A DNA stretch of 64,000 nucleotides from Clostridiales bacterium (GTDB taxonomy: Bacteria > Bacillota > Clostridia > TANB77 > CAG-508), in assembly GCA_019417465.1 (NCBI GenBank), contig DXVF01000012.1, forward strand, positions 1 through 64,000, read 5' to 3'. The notes below the pieces were generated by a model that was not told the origin of the DNA, searched no databases, and saw nothing but the letters and a program-made list of their open reading frames with translations. Below, one piece after another: positions 18,353 through 27,517 of the stretch; the first letter of the stretch is position 1, and each line of letters begins with the position of its first letter. The position numbers and the translations under genes were made by a program.

Positions 18353-20402
18353 ATGTTAGATTTAAAAAAAGATGTAAAATATATTAAAGGTGTAGGTCCA
18401 AGTAGAGTAAAATTATTGAATAAAATAAGAATTTTTACTCTGGAAGATTTAATCACATATTATCCAAGAGATTATGAAGATAGAAGTAAACCAAGATTGA
18501 TTGAAAATTTAGTAGATGGTGAAGAATCACTAATAAAAGCAGTTGTGGTTTCTAAAATTGTAGAGATACGATTAAAAAATAGAATGTGTATGTATAAATT
18601 ATTAGTACAAGATGAAACAGCGAAATGTACAATTATTTGGTTTAATCAAAGTTATCTAAAAAACAAATTTGCTGTTGGAGAAACTTATTATTTTTTTGGA
18701 AAAGCTAATATTAGAATGGGAAAATTTGAAATGAATTCACCTGTTTTTGATGATATTAATACTAAAAATAATACAGGAAGAATTATTCCAATATATTCAT
18801 CTACATATAGCTTATCGCAAAATATTTTAAGAAAAATCATAGAAAATGGACTAGAACTTGTGAAAGGAAATTTATTAGAAAGCTTGCCAGAATACATATT
18901 AGATGACTATAATCTTTTAGAAATAAATGATGCAACTAAAAAAATTCATTTTCCAGAAGAATTTGAAGAATTTAAAAAAGCAAGAAAGAGATTAGTTTTT
19001 GAAGAGCTTTTAAGTATGCAACTTGCATTACTTGGACTTAAGAATCAATATAATAAAGATATAAAAGGAATTAGATTTGATTCTAGAGTGAAGTTTGAAG
19101 AAATTATAAAAGATTTACCATTTATATTAACTAATGCACAATTAAGAGTTTTAAATGAAATTGAAAGTGATATGGAGAAAGATAAATCTATGAATAGATT
19201 GCTTCAAGGAGATGTTGGTTCTGGTAAAACTATAGTTTCTATAATAGCTACATATAAGGCTGTAAAATCTGGATTTCAAGCAGCTATTATGGCACCTACA
19301 TCGATCTTAGCAACTCAACATTTAGAAAGTTATGCACAAATTCTAGAAAAATATAACATTAGATGTGAACTATTAATTAGTAGTATTACTAAAAAGAAAA
19401 AAGAAGATATATTAGAAAGACTAAAAAACGGAAATATAGATGTTTTAATTGGTACACATGCAATTTTAGAAGATAATGTAGTTTTTAAAAACTTAGGATT
19501 AGTAGTTACAGATGAACAACATAGATTTGGTGTAAGGCAGAGAAGTACAATTGTAGCGAAAGGTCAAAATCCAGATGTTTTAGTAATGACTGCAACACCT
19601 ATTCCAAGAACATTAGCTCTTATTTTATATGGAGACCTAGATATATCTATTATAGATGAACTACCTCCTAATAGGAAGAAAATTGATACATTTGCAGTGA
19701 CAAAAGGGATGGAGGAAAGAGTAAATAATTTCATAAAAAAACAAATAGATGAAGGAAGGCAGTGTTATATTGTATGTCCATTAGTAGAAGAAAATCAAGA
19801 AATTAATGCAAAAGCAGTTGTAGAACTTGCAGAAAAATATAAAAATGAAACTTTTAAGAGATATAGAGTAGAATATATACATGGCAAAATGAAACCAAAA
19901 GAGAAAGATCAGATAATGATGGAATTTAAAGATGGAAATATTGATATACTTATTTCTACAACTGTTATTGAAGTTGGAGTAAATGTTCCAAATAGTAGTA
20001 TAATGGTAATAGAAAATGCAGAGAGATTTGGACTTGCTCAGCTTCATCAACTAAGAGGTAGAGTAGGTAGAGGTGAATATAAATCTTATTGTATATTAAA
20101 ATATAATTCAAATTCAGATGTAGTAAGGCAAAGAATGAAGATTATGCAAGATACAAATGATGGTTTTGTCATAGCAGAAAAGGATTTAGAGCTAAGGGGG
20201 GTAGGGGAATTCTTTGGAACTAAACAACATGGAATTCCAGAATTTAAGATAGCAAATTTGTTTGAAGATATTCCTATTCTAAAACAAGTTCAAGATTTAT
20301 CTCGAAAAATTGAAGAAGAAGATCCACGGATTAGATTTAGAAAAAAATAGAAAGTTAAAAGATATAGTACAAAGTAAATTTAAAGATAGAATTGAGATTT
20401 AA
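18353..20402 (+). CDS. recG: ATP-dependent DNA helicase RecG with a CGG shift near the C terminus
   Basis: RecG remodels replication forks and Holliday junctions. An N-terminal wedge domain (GVGPSRVKLLNK, YYPRDYEDRS) precedes the helicase motifs QGDVGSGKT, DEQHRFG, TATPIPRTLAL and the motif VI region LRGRVGRGEYKSYC. The zero frame ends at 20350 with an odd tail, RIRFRKK. Skipping the C of CGG at 20327 gives DPGLDLEKNRKLKDIV and so on, ending at 20402. That is the DP.L...N..L pattern of Firmicute RecG C termini and gives about 682 residues. Simple ORF calling would hide this shift because the gene looks nearly complete. Confidence 0.9.
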
Positions 20403-20446
20403 AGTGTAAATTAAAAAATATGACAACGTTAAAGTATAGGATTATA

Positions 20447-20475
20447 TTGACAAAATATTTTAACAATAGTATAAA
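20447..20475 (+). promoter_or_regulatory. Promoter of the GH13 gene
   Basis: A perfect TTGACA (20447-20452) and TATAAA (20470-20475) are 17 bases apart, about 80 bases upstream of the start. Confidence 0.7.
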
Positions 20476-20555
20476 TAAAGCATAGCTAAAAATAGCTAGT
20501 GTTTAGTAGATTCGATTTGTTTTGTTGTAGTTTTGAAAAGGAGGATTTTTACATC

Positions 20556-22472
20556 ATGAGTGTTATGCAAGACAACAGAATTTTTATTGTACGGTCTGGA
20601 AAAGGAGCTATTAGCTTAGGTCAAAAATGTACTATTTCTTTGCGAATTTCAAATGATTTTGGATTTGTACAAAATGCTAAAATTGTTATATATAAGCAAG
20701 GATGTGGTACTCCAAGAGAATTAAACATGTCTTATGAGAGAACAAAAGGAAATTTAAGTTTTTTTAATGCAACAGTTACTTTTGATGAAATTGGTGTTTA
20801 CTACTATGCAATTTCATTAAATTTAAATGGTAACAATTTATGGATAAAGAAAAATCCCCAAAATTGGTTACCATGCATCACTACAGAGAATTTTCCTTTT
20901 TGGAGAATTACTGCATGTGAAAAGGAATTTAAAGTTTCAGATTGGGGAAAAGGTGGAATTATATACCACATTTTTGTTGACAGGTTTGGAAGAGACTATA
21001 GTATACCAATTGTGAAAAATTTGCCACCAATAGTAGACAGAATTTTGCACGAGAATTGGGATGAACTGCCTATTTGGATGCCAGATGAAAATGGAGAAGT
21101 GAAAAACAATGACTTTTTTGCTGGAAATCTTAAAGGAATACAAAAGAGGCTAAAATACTTAAAAAGTTTAGGAGTTACAATTATTTATTTAAGCCCTGTT
21201 TGTGAGAGTCAATCTAATCATAGATATGATACTGGAGATTATGAAAATATAGACCCATACATAGGTTCAAACGGAGATTTAAAGAATTTATGTGATGCTG
21301 CGCATAAGATAGGAATGAAAGTAATCTTAGATGTAGTTTTTAATCATACAGGAAATTATTCTCGTTATTTTAATGCTGATGGCAGATATGTAGATTCAAT
21401 TGGTGCATACCAAGGAACAGATTCTCCATATTATAATTGGTATAAGAAATGGAAAGGAATGTTTTCATATTGGTGGGATTTTAAAAATCTACCTGTTACT
21501 GAACCAACGAATAAAGAATGGCAATATTTTTTATTTTCAGCAGATGGAGTAATTGATAAGTGGTTTAAACTAGGTATTGATGGATTGAGACTTGACGTTG
21601 CAGATGAATTACCAGATTTTTTCCTAAAAAAAATAAAAGAAGCTGTTTTGAGAAATAAGAAAGATTCATTTATAATAGGTGAAGTGTGGGAAAATGCAGC
21701 AACTAAAGAAAAAGATGGTCATCCAAGGAATTACTTGTTAGGTCACAGTCTAGATACTGTTATGAATTATCCATGGACAGATGCAATACTTAGGTATGTA
21801 AGGTTTGGTGATTCCGAAAAATTTAAAAGTAAAGTTTGGGAAATCATAAATGATTATCCGCAAGAGGCTGTATTTTCAGTAATGAATGCTTTATCTACCC
21901 ATGATATTACGAGAGCAATGACTACTCTTCAAGGAGAAGGAATCGAACAAAATCGTGAGTGGGTATGGGATGTTCCAAACTTTGGTAATCCAAGAGAAAA
22001 TAGACAGTGGCAGTATAACAATGACAAGTTAGAAGGGAATAATTATAAAGAGGCTAAAAAGAAATTTAAAATAGCAACTATAATTCAGTATTTTCTTCCA
22101 GGTAATGTTTCTATATTCTATGGAGATGAAGTCGGACTATATGGATATAAAGATCCTTTTAATCGTAAGACATATCCATGGAACCATAGGGATAAAGATT
22201 TATTAAAGTTCTTTAGAACACTTGGCAAAATTAGGACAAAATATGAATTCTTGAAAGAAGCAGATTTTAGATTTATTAGTTTAAATGAAGAAATTCTTGC
22301 TTTTGAAAGAACTAGTAGTGAAAATTCTATGTATGTAGTAGTTAACAGAAGCAAAAATACACATAAAATCGAAATGCCAAAAGTTATACAGAGAGGAAAG
22401 ATTATATTTAGTATTAATTATAATACTGGTATAATTGATCCATATGGTGCAATTATTGTTTTGGCAAAGTGA
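20556..22472 (+). CDS. GH13 alpha-amylase family enzyme (neopullulanase-like)
   Basis: This is a 638-residue glycoside hydrolase. An N-terminal beta domain (1-130, with GKGAISLGQKCTISLRI) precedes the (beta/alpha)8 barrel. Family regions: I VVFNHTG, II GLRLDVADE (nucleophile Asp), III GEVWE (acid/base Glu), IV STHD. There is no signal peptide, so it probably acts on internalised oligosaccharides. The ATG at 20556 lies 12 bases after AAGGAGG. Codon 13 is CGG (20592-20594) followed by TCT. Here the zero frame continues and Arg suits the family pattern; a +1 shift would hit a stop after eight codons. It is therefore an exception to the CGG pattern. Confidence 0.85.
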   Translation: MSVMQDNRIFIVRSGKGAISLGQKCTISLRISNDFGFVQNAKIVIYKQGCGTPRELNMSYERTKGNLSFFNATVTFDEIGVYYYAISLNLNGNNLWIKKNPQNWLPCITTENFPFWRITACEKEFKVSDWGKGGIIYHIFVDRFGRDYSIPIVKNLPPIVDRILHENWDELPIWMPDENGEVKNNDFFAGNLKGIQKRLKYLKSLGVTIIYLSPVCESQSNHRYDTGDYENIDPYIGSNGDLKNLCDAAHKIGMKVILDVVFNHTGNYSRYFNADGRYVDSIGAYQGTDSPYYNWYKKWKGMFSYWWDFKNLPVTEPTNKEWQYFLFSADGVIDKWFKLGIDGLRLDVADELPDFFLKKIKEAVLRNKKDSFIIGEVWENAATKEKDGHPRNYLLGHSLDTVMNYPWTDAILRYVRFGDSEKFKSKVWEIINDYPQEAVFSVMNALSTHDITRAMTTLQGEGIEQNREWVWDVPNFGNPRENRQWQYNNDKLEGNNYKEAKKKFKIATIIQYFLPGNVSIFYGDEVGLYGYKDPFNRKTYPWNHRDKDLLKFFRTLGKIRTKYEFLKEADFRFISLNEEILAFERTSSENSMYVVVNRSKNTHKIEMPKVIQRGKIIFSINYNTGIIDPYGAIIVLAK

Positions 22473-22479
22473 ACAAAAG

Positions 22480-22542
22480 GCTCCTAATAGGAGCCTAAAG
22501 TCTAAATAATCCAAGCTCTTATAGAGCTTGGATTATTTTTTA
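22480..22542 (+). terminator. Two tandem hairpins ending in a T-run
   Basis: AGGCTCCTAATAGGAGCCT is followed by a second stem (AATAATCCAAGCTC with GAGCTTGGATTATT) and TTTTTT, directly after the GH13 gene. Confidence 0.9.
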
Positions 22543-22548
22543 TCAAAA

Positions 22549-22622
22549 ATTGGCACACGAACAATTAAACGCGGGCTATATGAGAACTAATTAAGTATCA
22601 AAAATTATTTCAGTCCGCTATT
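22549..22622 (+). repeat. Dispersed intergenic repeat, copy B (partial)
   Basis: TTGGCACACGAACAATTAAA and the following GGGCTATA...TAATTAAGTAT blocks match copy A at 10.8 kb. The right half is missing. It abuts the 3' end of the glycosyltransferase gene. Confidence 0.6.
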
Positions 22623-23578
22623 TTCTATTTGTTTCTTTTTCACCATTATACTCATCGACAAAATATAGTGGCCTGTTTTTAGATTCGTAAAAGGCACGTC
22701 CTAAATATTCGCCAATTATGCCTAAAAAAATTAATTGTAATCCACCTAAGAACAGAATTACTACTAATGTTGAAGCATAACCAGGAACCTCTACTCCAGA
22801 TATTACAGTTTTAAATATTATAATTAACATATAAATAAAACCAATAATAGAAACTAAAAATCCTATAATAGCAGACCATCTAAGAGGAGATGTTGTAAAA
22901 GATGTAATACCATCAATAGATAAATTAATTAATTTTCCATAGTTCCATTTAGTTTTTCCGAGCTGCACGTGGATCTCTATCATATAATAATTCTTTTTTA
23001 TTATAGCCAATCCAACTAAACAATCCTTTTGTATATCTTTCAGATTCTCTTAAAGATTTTAGTGCTTCAATACAACGTCTGTCTAGAAGCCTAAAATCTC
23101 CTGTATCTTTTTGTATCTCTATATTAGTTACACTTTGCAAAGTTTTATAATACATTTTGGATGTGAACTTCTTTAAAAAAGTTTCACCTTTTCTAGATCT
23201 TCTTTTTGCATATACATCATCATAACCTTCTTCCCAAAAGTTTAGCATTTGAGGAATTAGTTCAGGAGGATCTTGCAAGTCTGCATCAATTATAATTACA
23301 CAATCTCCTTTAACGTAATCAAGACCTGCAATCATTGCAGTTTCCTTTCCAAAATTCCTAGAAAGATTTAAATAACATACGTTAGAATCTTTACTTCTTA
23401 ATTCTTTAATTATTTTAAGAGTATTATCTTTACTACCATCATTAATAAATAAAATTTCAAAATTATATTTTGTATTTGAATCTATAATTTTTTTTAATCT
23501 TTCATATAACATATTTAAAACTTCTTCTTCGTTATATGCGGGTACTAATATTGATACTAATTTTTTTTCGTTTTCCAT
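22618..23578 (-). CDS. GT2 glycosyltransferase, dolichol-phosphate mannosyltransferase/GtrB type, with a CGG shift
   Basis: This membrane-linked glycosyltransferase of about 319 residues probably loads a sugar onto undecaprenyl phosphate. The N-terminal GT-A domain has SILVPAYNEEE, FINDGSKDNT and the DXD motif IIDADLQDPPE. The conserved segment before the membrane part is restored by skipping C22960 of CGG 22960-22958, giving DPRAAGKTKWNYGKLI. Two C-terminal membrane helices and the GEYLGRAFYESKNRP tail follow; both lie beyond the shift. Without it only the soluble part is made. The start at 23578 follows TGGAGG. Confidence 0.88.
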
Positions 23579-23633
23579 AAATAACCTCCAATATTAAAAA
23601 TATACCACATATTTTATTTGGAGTAAATATTTT

Positions 23634-24497
23634 TTATTTTGTTTTTGAAGATAATTCTTTATTTATTAATTTGTATATTTTACAAATATCACAATCATTA
23701 CAAATGTGTATTCTATTTTCGAATATTAATTTTAAAGTTTTTATAAATTCATCTTCTTCTTGAATTAAGTGTATATTTATTTCTTTTGGGATTAAATCTA
23801 ATAAAGTATTTAGAATATAATCATTAGATGAAAATGATATGTCTGATAGAAATTTTGCATTAAATAGATCTTGTGAAATTGCAAGTATGTTTTTGTTTTC
23901 ATCTAGTAAAAGAGAGTCGTCATTCATATAAATTAGATGAATATAATTTATATTAGGTTCTTTAGAACTAATATATAATTTTAGTAATTCAATAAATTCT
24001 TTATATTCTTTTTCTAAGATAAATTTATTAACAGCAATATCTACAGCAGAATCTATGGATTTTATATAATTTTGTAATCTGAAATTAACAAATCCAGAAA
24101 GTATCATAGAATCGTGCTGCATTATATATTCGAAAACTGATATCCATATGCTTTCTTTTCTATAAGTAAAATCGCTTGCATCTTTCATGTTTAACATTTG
24201 TATACATTCTTTGTTTATTTCATTTTTTTCATAAAAATCAAAATAAAAATAATTGTAATTTATTATATGATTAATTATTTTTTCCTCATAAAAATTAATA
24301 ATACAATCAGTAATAATATCAGAAAGTTTATTGTAAAATAAAGATAGATCTTTTCCTAGATAATGTATAATTATATTATTGTATATTTTGAATTTGTTAG
24401 AACTATAATGTACATCTTCTACATTTAAATCTGATATGTTTTTTAGTAGATATTCTATTATTTTATTGTTATTTGTTTTTATACAAAAAGATTTCAT
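23634..24497 (-). CDS. ytxC: YtxC-like putative sporulation protein
   Basis: This 287-residue soluble, mostly helical protein is rich in Asn, Ile and Lys. The stretch GFVNFRLQNYIKSID in the middle and the overall layout match the YtxC family of spore formers, whose molecular role is not established. A late CNDCDICK cluster of Cys residues could bind metal. The start at 24497 follows AAAGGAG. It has no CGG codon. The assignment rests on resemblance to the family core. Confidence 0.6.
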   Translation of the reverse strand: MKSFCIKTNNNKIIEYLLKNISDLNVEDVHYSSNKFKIYNNIIIHYLGKDLSLFYNKLSDIITDCIINFYEEKIINHIINYNYFYFDFYEKNEINKECIQMLNMKDASDFTYRKESIWISVFEYIMQHDSMILSGFVNFRLQNYIKSIDSAVDIAVNKFILEKEYKEFIELLKLYISSKEPNINYIHLIYMNDDSLLLDENKNILAISQDLFNAKFLSDISFSSNDYILNTLLDLIPKEINIHLIQEEDEFIKTLKLIFENRIHICNDCDICKIYKLINKELSSKTK

Positions 24498-24795
24498 AAA
24501 TAGAAAAACTCCTTTCCGCTGTATAAATATAGTATCTACTAAAAAATCGATAGATATACATATTTTATTCTATAAAGAAAAAAATGGTAACTTGTATTTT
24601 AGAATCTATAAATTTAATTGTTACTATTTAATGGGATGTAGCTTATATTTTATGAACTTACATATTCTAGCTTTATTAAGAGTAAAATATTAAAGAGTAA
24701 CGCATTGGAAGCAAAAATAACTAAAAATACTTGAAAATTATTTTTGTTTGTAATAATATATTAAATACACTAATTTTAGAAGGAAGGTTTGAAAG

Positions 24796-24897
24796 ATGAA
24801 AGAATTATTGAAGGCATTAGTAATCGTCTTACTTATTCTTTTAGGCTGCACTATTATGGCAATGGTAATTTTTGTAATAATAGTAAAAAAATTTTAG
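24796..24897 (+). CDS. 33-residue single-helix membrane peptide
   Basis: An ATG at 24796 lies behind AGAAGGAAGG and encodes MKELLKALVIVLLILLGC, a further hydrophobic run and a KKF end. LLGC resembles a lipobox but the mature part would be mostly membrane helix. A terminator follows at once. It may be a small membrane protein or a toxin-like peptide; I know no homologue. The preceding 24498-24795 shows no other gene. Confidence 0.55.
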   Translation: MKELLKALVIVLLILLGCTIMAMVIFVIIVKKF

Positions 24898-24917
24898 TTA
24901 GTTTATTTTTTGAAATG

Positions 24918-24964
24918 CACCTATGATATTATATAATGAATCTGGTATTATAGGTGTATTTTTT
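24918..24964 (+). terminator. Terminator after the small peptide gene
   Basis: CACCTAT...ATAGGTG arms (24918-24924 and 24950-24956), with extra pairs in the loop, precede a T-rich run. Confidence 0.7.
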
Positions 24965-25234
24965 AGAAGGTTAAAATTGTCAAAAAGGACGAGAGAGGCA
25001 TCTTTGCAAACTTATTATAAAAGTGCTTACACAAAAACAGAAAAGTATAACTTATGGAGGAGTCTTAAAAAATTATCATTTTTTTAAGAGATTTCTTTGC
25101 AGTTTTTTTATAATAGAAGAATTTTACAAAATGGAAGTATATGATAAAATAATATAGTGATATCAAATTAATTTGTCTTAGATATAAATACAGAAAGCTT
25201 AGAATAATTATAAACAAGAAGGTGAGTGTTGTAT
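24965..25234 (+). promoter_or_regulatory. Long untranslated leader of argB
   Basis: About 270 bases without a supported gene. A TTACAC/TATAAC promoter-like pair precedes 25050. A TCTTAAAAAA/TTTTTTTAAGA hairpin around 25050-25085 could act as an attenuator. I do not recognise a riboswitch class. Confidence 0.35.
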
Positions 25235-26059
25235 ATGGAAAATGTAGAGTATTTAATAGAGGCAATACCATATATAAATAAATTCTATGGTAAAACTATA
25301 GTAATAAAATATGGTGGTAATGCAATGATAGATGAAGATTTAAAACAAATGGTTATTAAAAATATTGTGTTATTGAAATATGTTGGAATAAATGTAATTA
25401 TTGTACATGGTGGTGGACCAGACATTAATAGAGAATTAAAAAATTATAATATAAAACCAAGTTTTAAAGATGGAATGAGAGTTACAGATCTAGAAGCAAT
25501 GAAAATTGTAAAGAAAGTTTTGATAGGAAAAACTAATAGTGACATTGTAAATATCATAAATAAGCAAGGAGTTAAAGCAATTGGAATTTCTGGAATTGAT
25601 GGAAATTTTATTTTATGTAATCAATTAGATAAGGAATTAGGATATGTTGGTAATATAGTGAATATAAATTGTGAATTGATACAAGATATTATTGATATAG
25701 GTTATATACCAGTTATAGCTCCAATAGGAGTTGGAAAAGATGGAGAAATATATAATATAAATGCAGATGTAGTAGCAAGTAAAATTGCGATAAGTATAAA
25801 AGCTGAAAAATTGATTTTGTTAACAGATGTTGATGGTGTGAAAGTGAAAGATGAAGTTATGTCTATATTAGATGAAAAGAAGATAAATGATTTGATAGAT
25901 GAAAAAGTAATTACTGGAGGAATGATTCCGAAAGTGCAATCTTGTTTAGGGTGTATAAAAAATGGAGTGAAACGTGTTCATATAATAAATGGATGTAAAA
26001 ATAATAGTTTGCTTTTGGAAATGTTTACTGATAATGGAGTTGGAACTATGATTTTGTAA
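25235..26059 (+). CDS. argB: Acetylglutamate kinase
   Basis: This amino acid kinase performs the second step of arginine (ornithine) synthesis. The 274-residue protein has VIKYGGNAM at the N terminus, the VHGGGPDIN substrate loop, GISGIDGN, and a C-terminal ITGGMIPKVQSCLGCIKNGV block typical of ArgB. I chose the ATG at 25235 behind AAGGTGAG; a TTG nine bases upstream is an alternative. No other arginine-synthesis gene is in the window, so argB is separated from the usual argCJBD cluster. It has no CGG codon. Confidence 0.92.
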   Translation: MENVEYLIEAIPYINKFYGKTIVIKYGGNAMIDEDLKQMVIKNIVLLKYVGINVIIVHGGGPDINRELKNYNIKPSFKDGMRVTDLEAMKIVKKVLIGKTNSDIVNIINKQGVKAIGISGIDGNFILCNQLDKELGYVGNIVNINCELIQDIIDIGYIPVIAPIGVGKDGEIYNINADVVASKIAISIKAEKLILLTDVDGVKVKDEVMSILDEKKINDLIDEKVITGGMIPKVQSCLGCIKNGVKRVHIINGCKNNSLLLEMFTDNGVGTMIL

Positions 26060-26169
26060 ATATAGTTAGAACTATTAACTTAATATATGGAAAAAAGTAT
26101 TTTTTCTTGATTTTCTATATTTCATGTAGTATGATGTTACAAGGAGTTATTGGGAAAGGAAGATGAAAT

Positions 26170-26944
26170 TTGAAAATATTAGCAGTTGGAGATATAGTAG
26201 GCGAAAATGGTGTAAAAAAACTTAAGGAAATGTTACCCAAAGTAAAACAGGAGAATAATATAGATTTTTGTATTGTTAATGGTGAAAATTCAGCAGGAGG
26301 AATGGGAATCACAACTAAAATTTTTGAATGTATGCTTCATCTAAAAATTGATGTAATTACGATGGGAAATCATACATGGGGAAAAAAAGACATATTTAGT
26401 TTTATAGACCATCCACAAATAATTAGGCCAGCTAATTATTCGAAAGGTGTTGTTCGGTAAAGGTTATGGAATATATAATTGTAAAGGTAAGAAAATTGCA
26501 GTAATTAATTTAATTGGAAGAACCGATATGAATGTATTATCAGAAAATCCATTTTTGATTGCAGAAGACTTAGTAGAAGAATTAAAAGATAATGCTGATA
26601 TTATAATTGTAGATTTTCATGCAGAGGCTACAGCAGAGAAAATAGCAATGGGATATTTTTTAGATGGTAAGATTACAATTTTGTATGGAACACATACACA
26701 TGTACAAACTGCAGATGAAAAAATTCTTGAAAAAGGAACAGCATATATAACAGATATTGGAATGACAGGTCCATATAAATCTGTTATTGGTATGGATGTA
26801 GATGCTTCTATAAAGAGATTTGTAACATCATTACCAGAAAGATATAAATTAGCTGAAGGAAATTGTTTGTTTAATGGATGTATTTTCGAAGTAAATGACG
26901 AAAATTGTCGAGTAGAAAATATAATTAGAATAAATGTAAAATAA
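26170..26944 (+). CDS. ymdB: YmdB-family metallophosphoesterase with a CGG shift
   Basis: The YmdB family (TIGR00282) are cyclic-nucleotide phosphodiesterases. The joined product is about 257 residues. Motifs in order: AVGDIVGENG (metal Asp), NGENSAGG, MGNHTWG, VDFHAEATAEK and GTHTHVQTAD. The zero frame stops right after CGG at 26455-26457 (CGG TAA). Skipping C26455 gives VVGKGYGIYN and the full C-terminal half with three metal-binding motifs. The start is TTG at 26170 behind GGAAAGGAAG. SpoVS follows about 130 bases downstream, a common neighbour in Clostridia. Confidence 0.88.
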
Positions 26945-27077
26945 ATGCCGAAAAATATAAAATAATGCGATATCTTTTTCCTTTTATTTCCAAAAAACTA
27001 CTAGACATTTTTTAATAAATGTAGTATAAATATACTTGTAAAAAGTAAAACAAAAATAAAATTATAGGAGGCAAAAA

Positions 27078-27341
27078 ATGGAAGTTTTAAAAATCTCATC
27101 AAAATCAAACCCAAATTCAGTAGCAGGAGCAATTGCTGGATTAGTAAAGGAATCAAATCAAGCAAGAATGCAAGCAATTGGGGCAGGAGCACTAAATCAA
27201 GCTGTAAAAGCAGTAGCAATAGCTAGAGGATTTGTTGCACCATCTGGAGTCGATTTAGTATGCATACCAGCATTTGCAGAAGTGCAAGTAGAAGGAGAAG
27301 AAAGAACAGGTATGATGCTTATTGTAGAAGCTAGAAAATAA
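27078..27341 (+). CDS. spoVS: Stage V sporulation protein S
   Basis: This is an 87-residue protein of the highly conserved SpoVS (Alba-like) family that affects sporulation and septation. The whole sequence matches the family pattern, with VLKISSKSNPNSVAGAIAG at the start, GAGALNQAVKAVAIARGF in the middle and a GMMLIVEARK end. The ATG at 27078 follows TAGGAGG. A TAGACA/TATAAA promoter lies near 27000-27035 and a terminator follows the gene. The frame is intact. Confidence 0.95.
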   Translation: MEVLKISSKSNPNSVAGAIAGLVKESNQARMQAIGAGALNQAVKAVAIARGFVAPSGVDLVCIPAFAEVQVEGEERTGMMLIVEARK

Positions 27342-27368
27342 TAAATTAATTAATAAATAGATTGGGGG

Positions 27369-27395
27369 GACATGAAATTTTCATGTTCTCTTTTT
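27369..27395 (+). terminator. Terminator after spoVS
   Basis: An ACATGAA/TTCATGT hairpin is followed by a T-rich run ending at 27395. Confidence 0.75.
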
Positions 27396-27517
27396 GATAA
27401 AAAACTATTGAAAAATAAGATGTTTTAATATATGATAACCAAAAATGTTTTATATTAAGCATTTATAAGAAAGGAGAGTTAGTTTATATTACCAGACTAA
27501 CATAAAAGATACTATAT

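Noticed and set aside
24436..24693. 85-codon open frame on the plus strand near ytxC
   Set aside because: No ribosome binding site, it overlaps the ytxC start antisense, and its composition is random.
24965..25234. Lysine, glycine or purine riboswitch upstream of argB
   Set aside because: The conserved cores of these classes are not present; only generic hairpins are visible.
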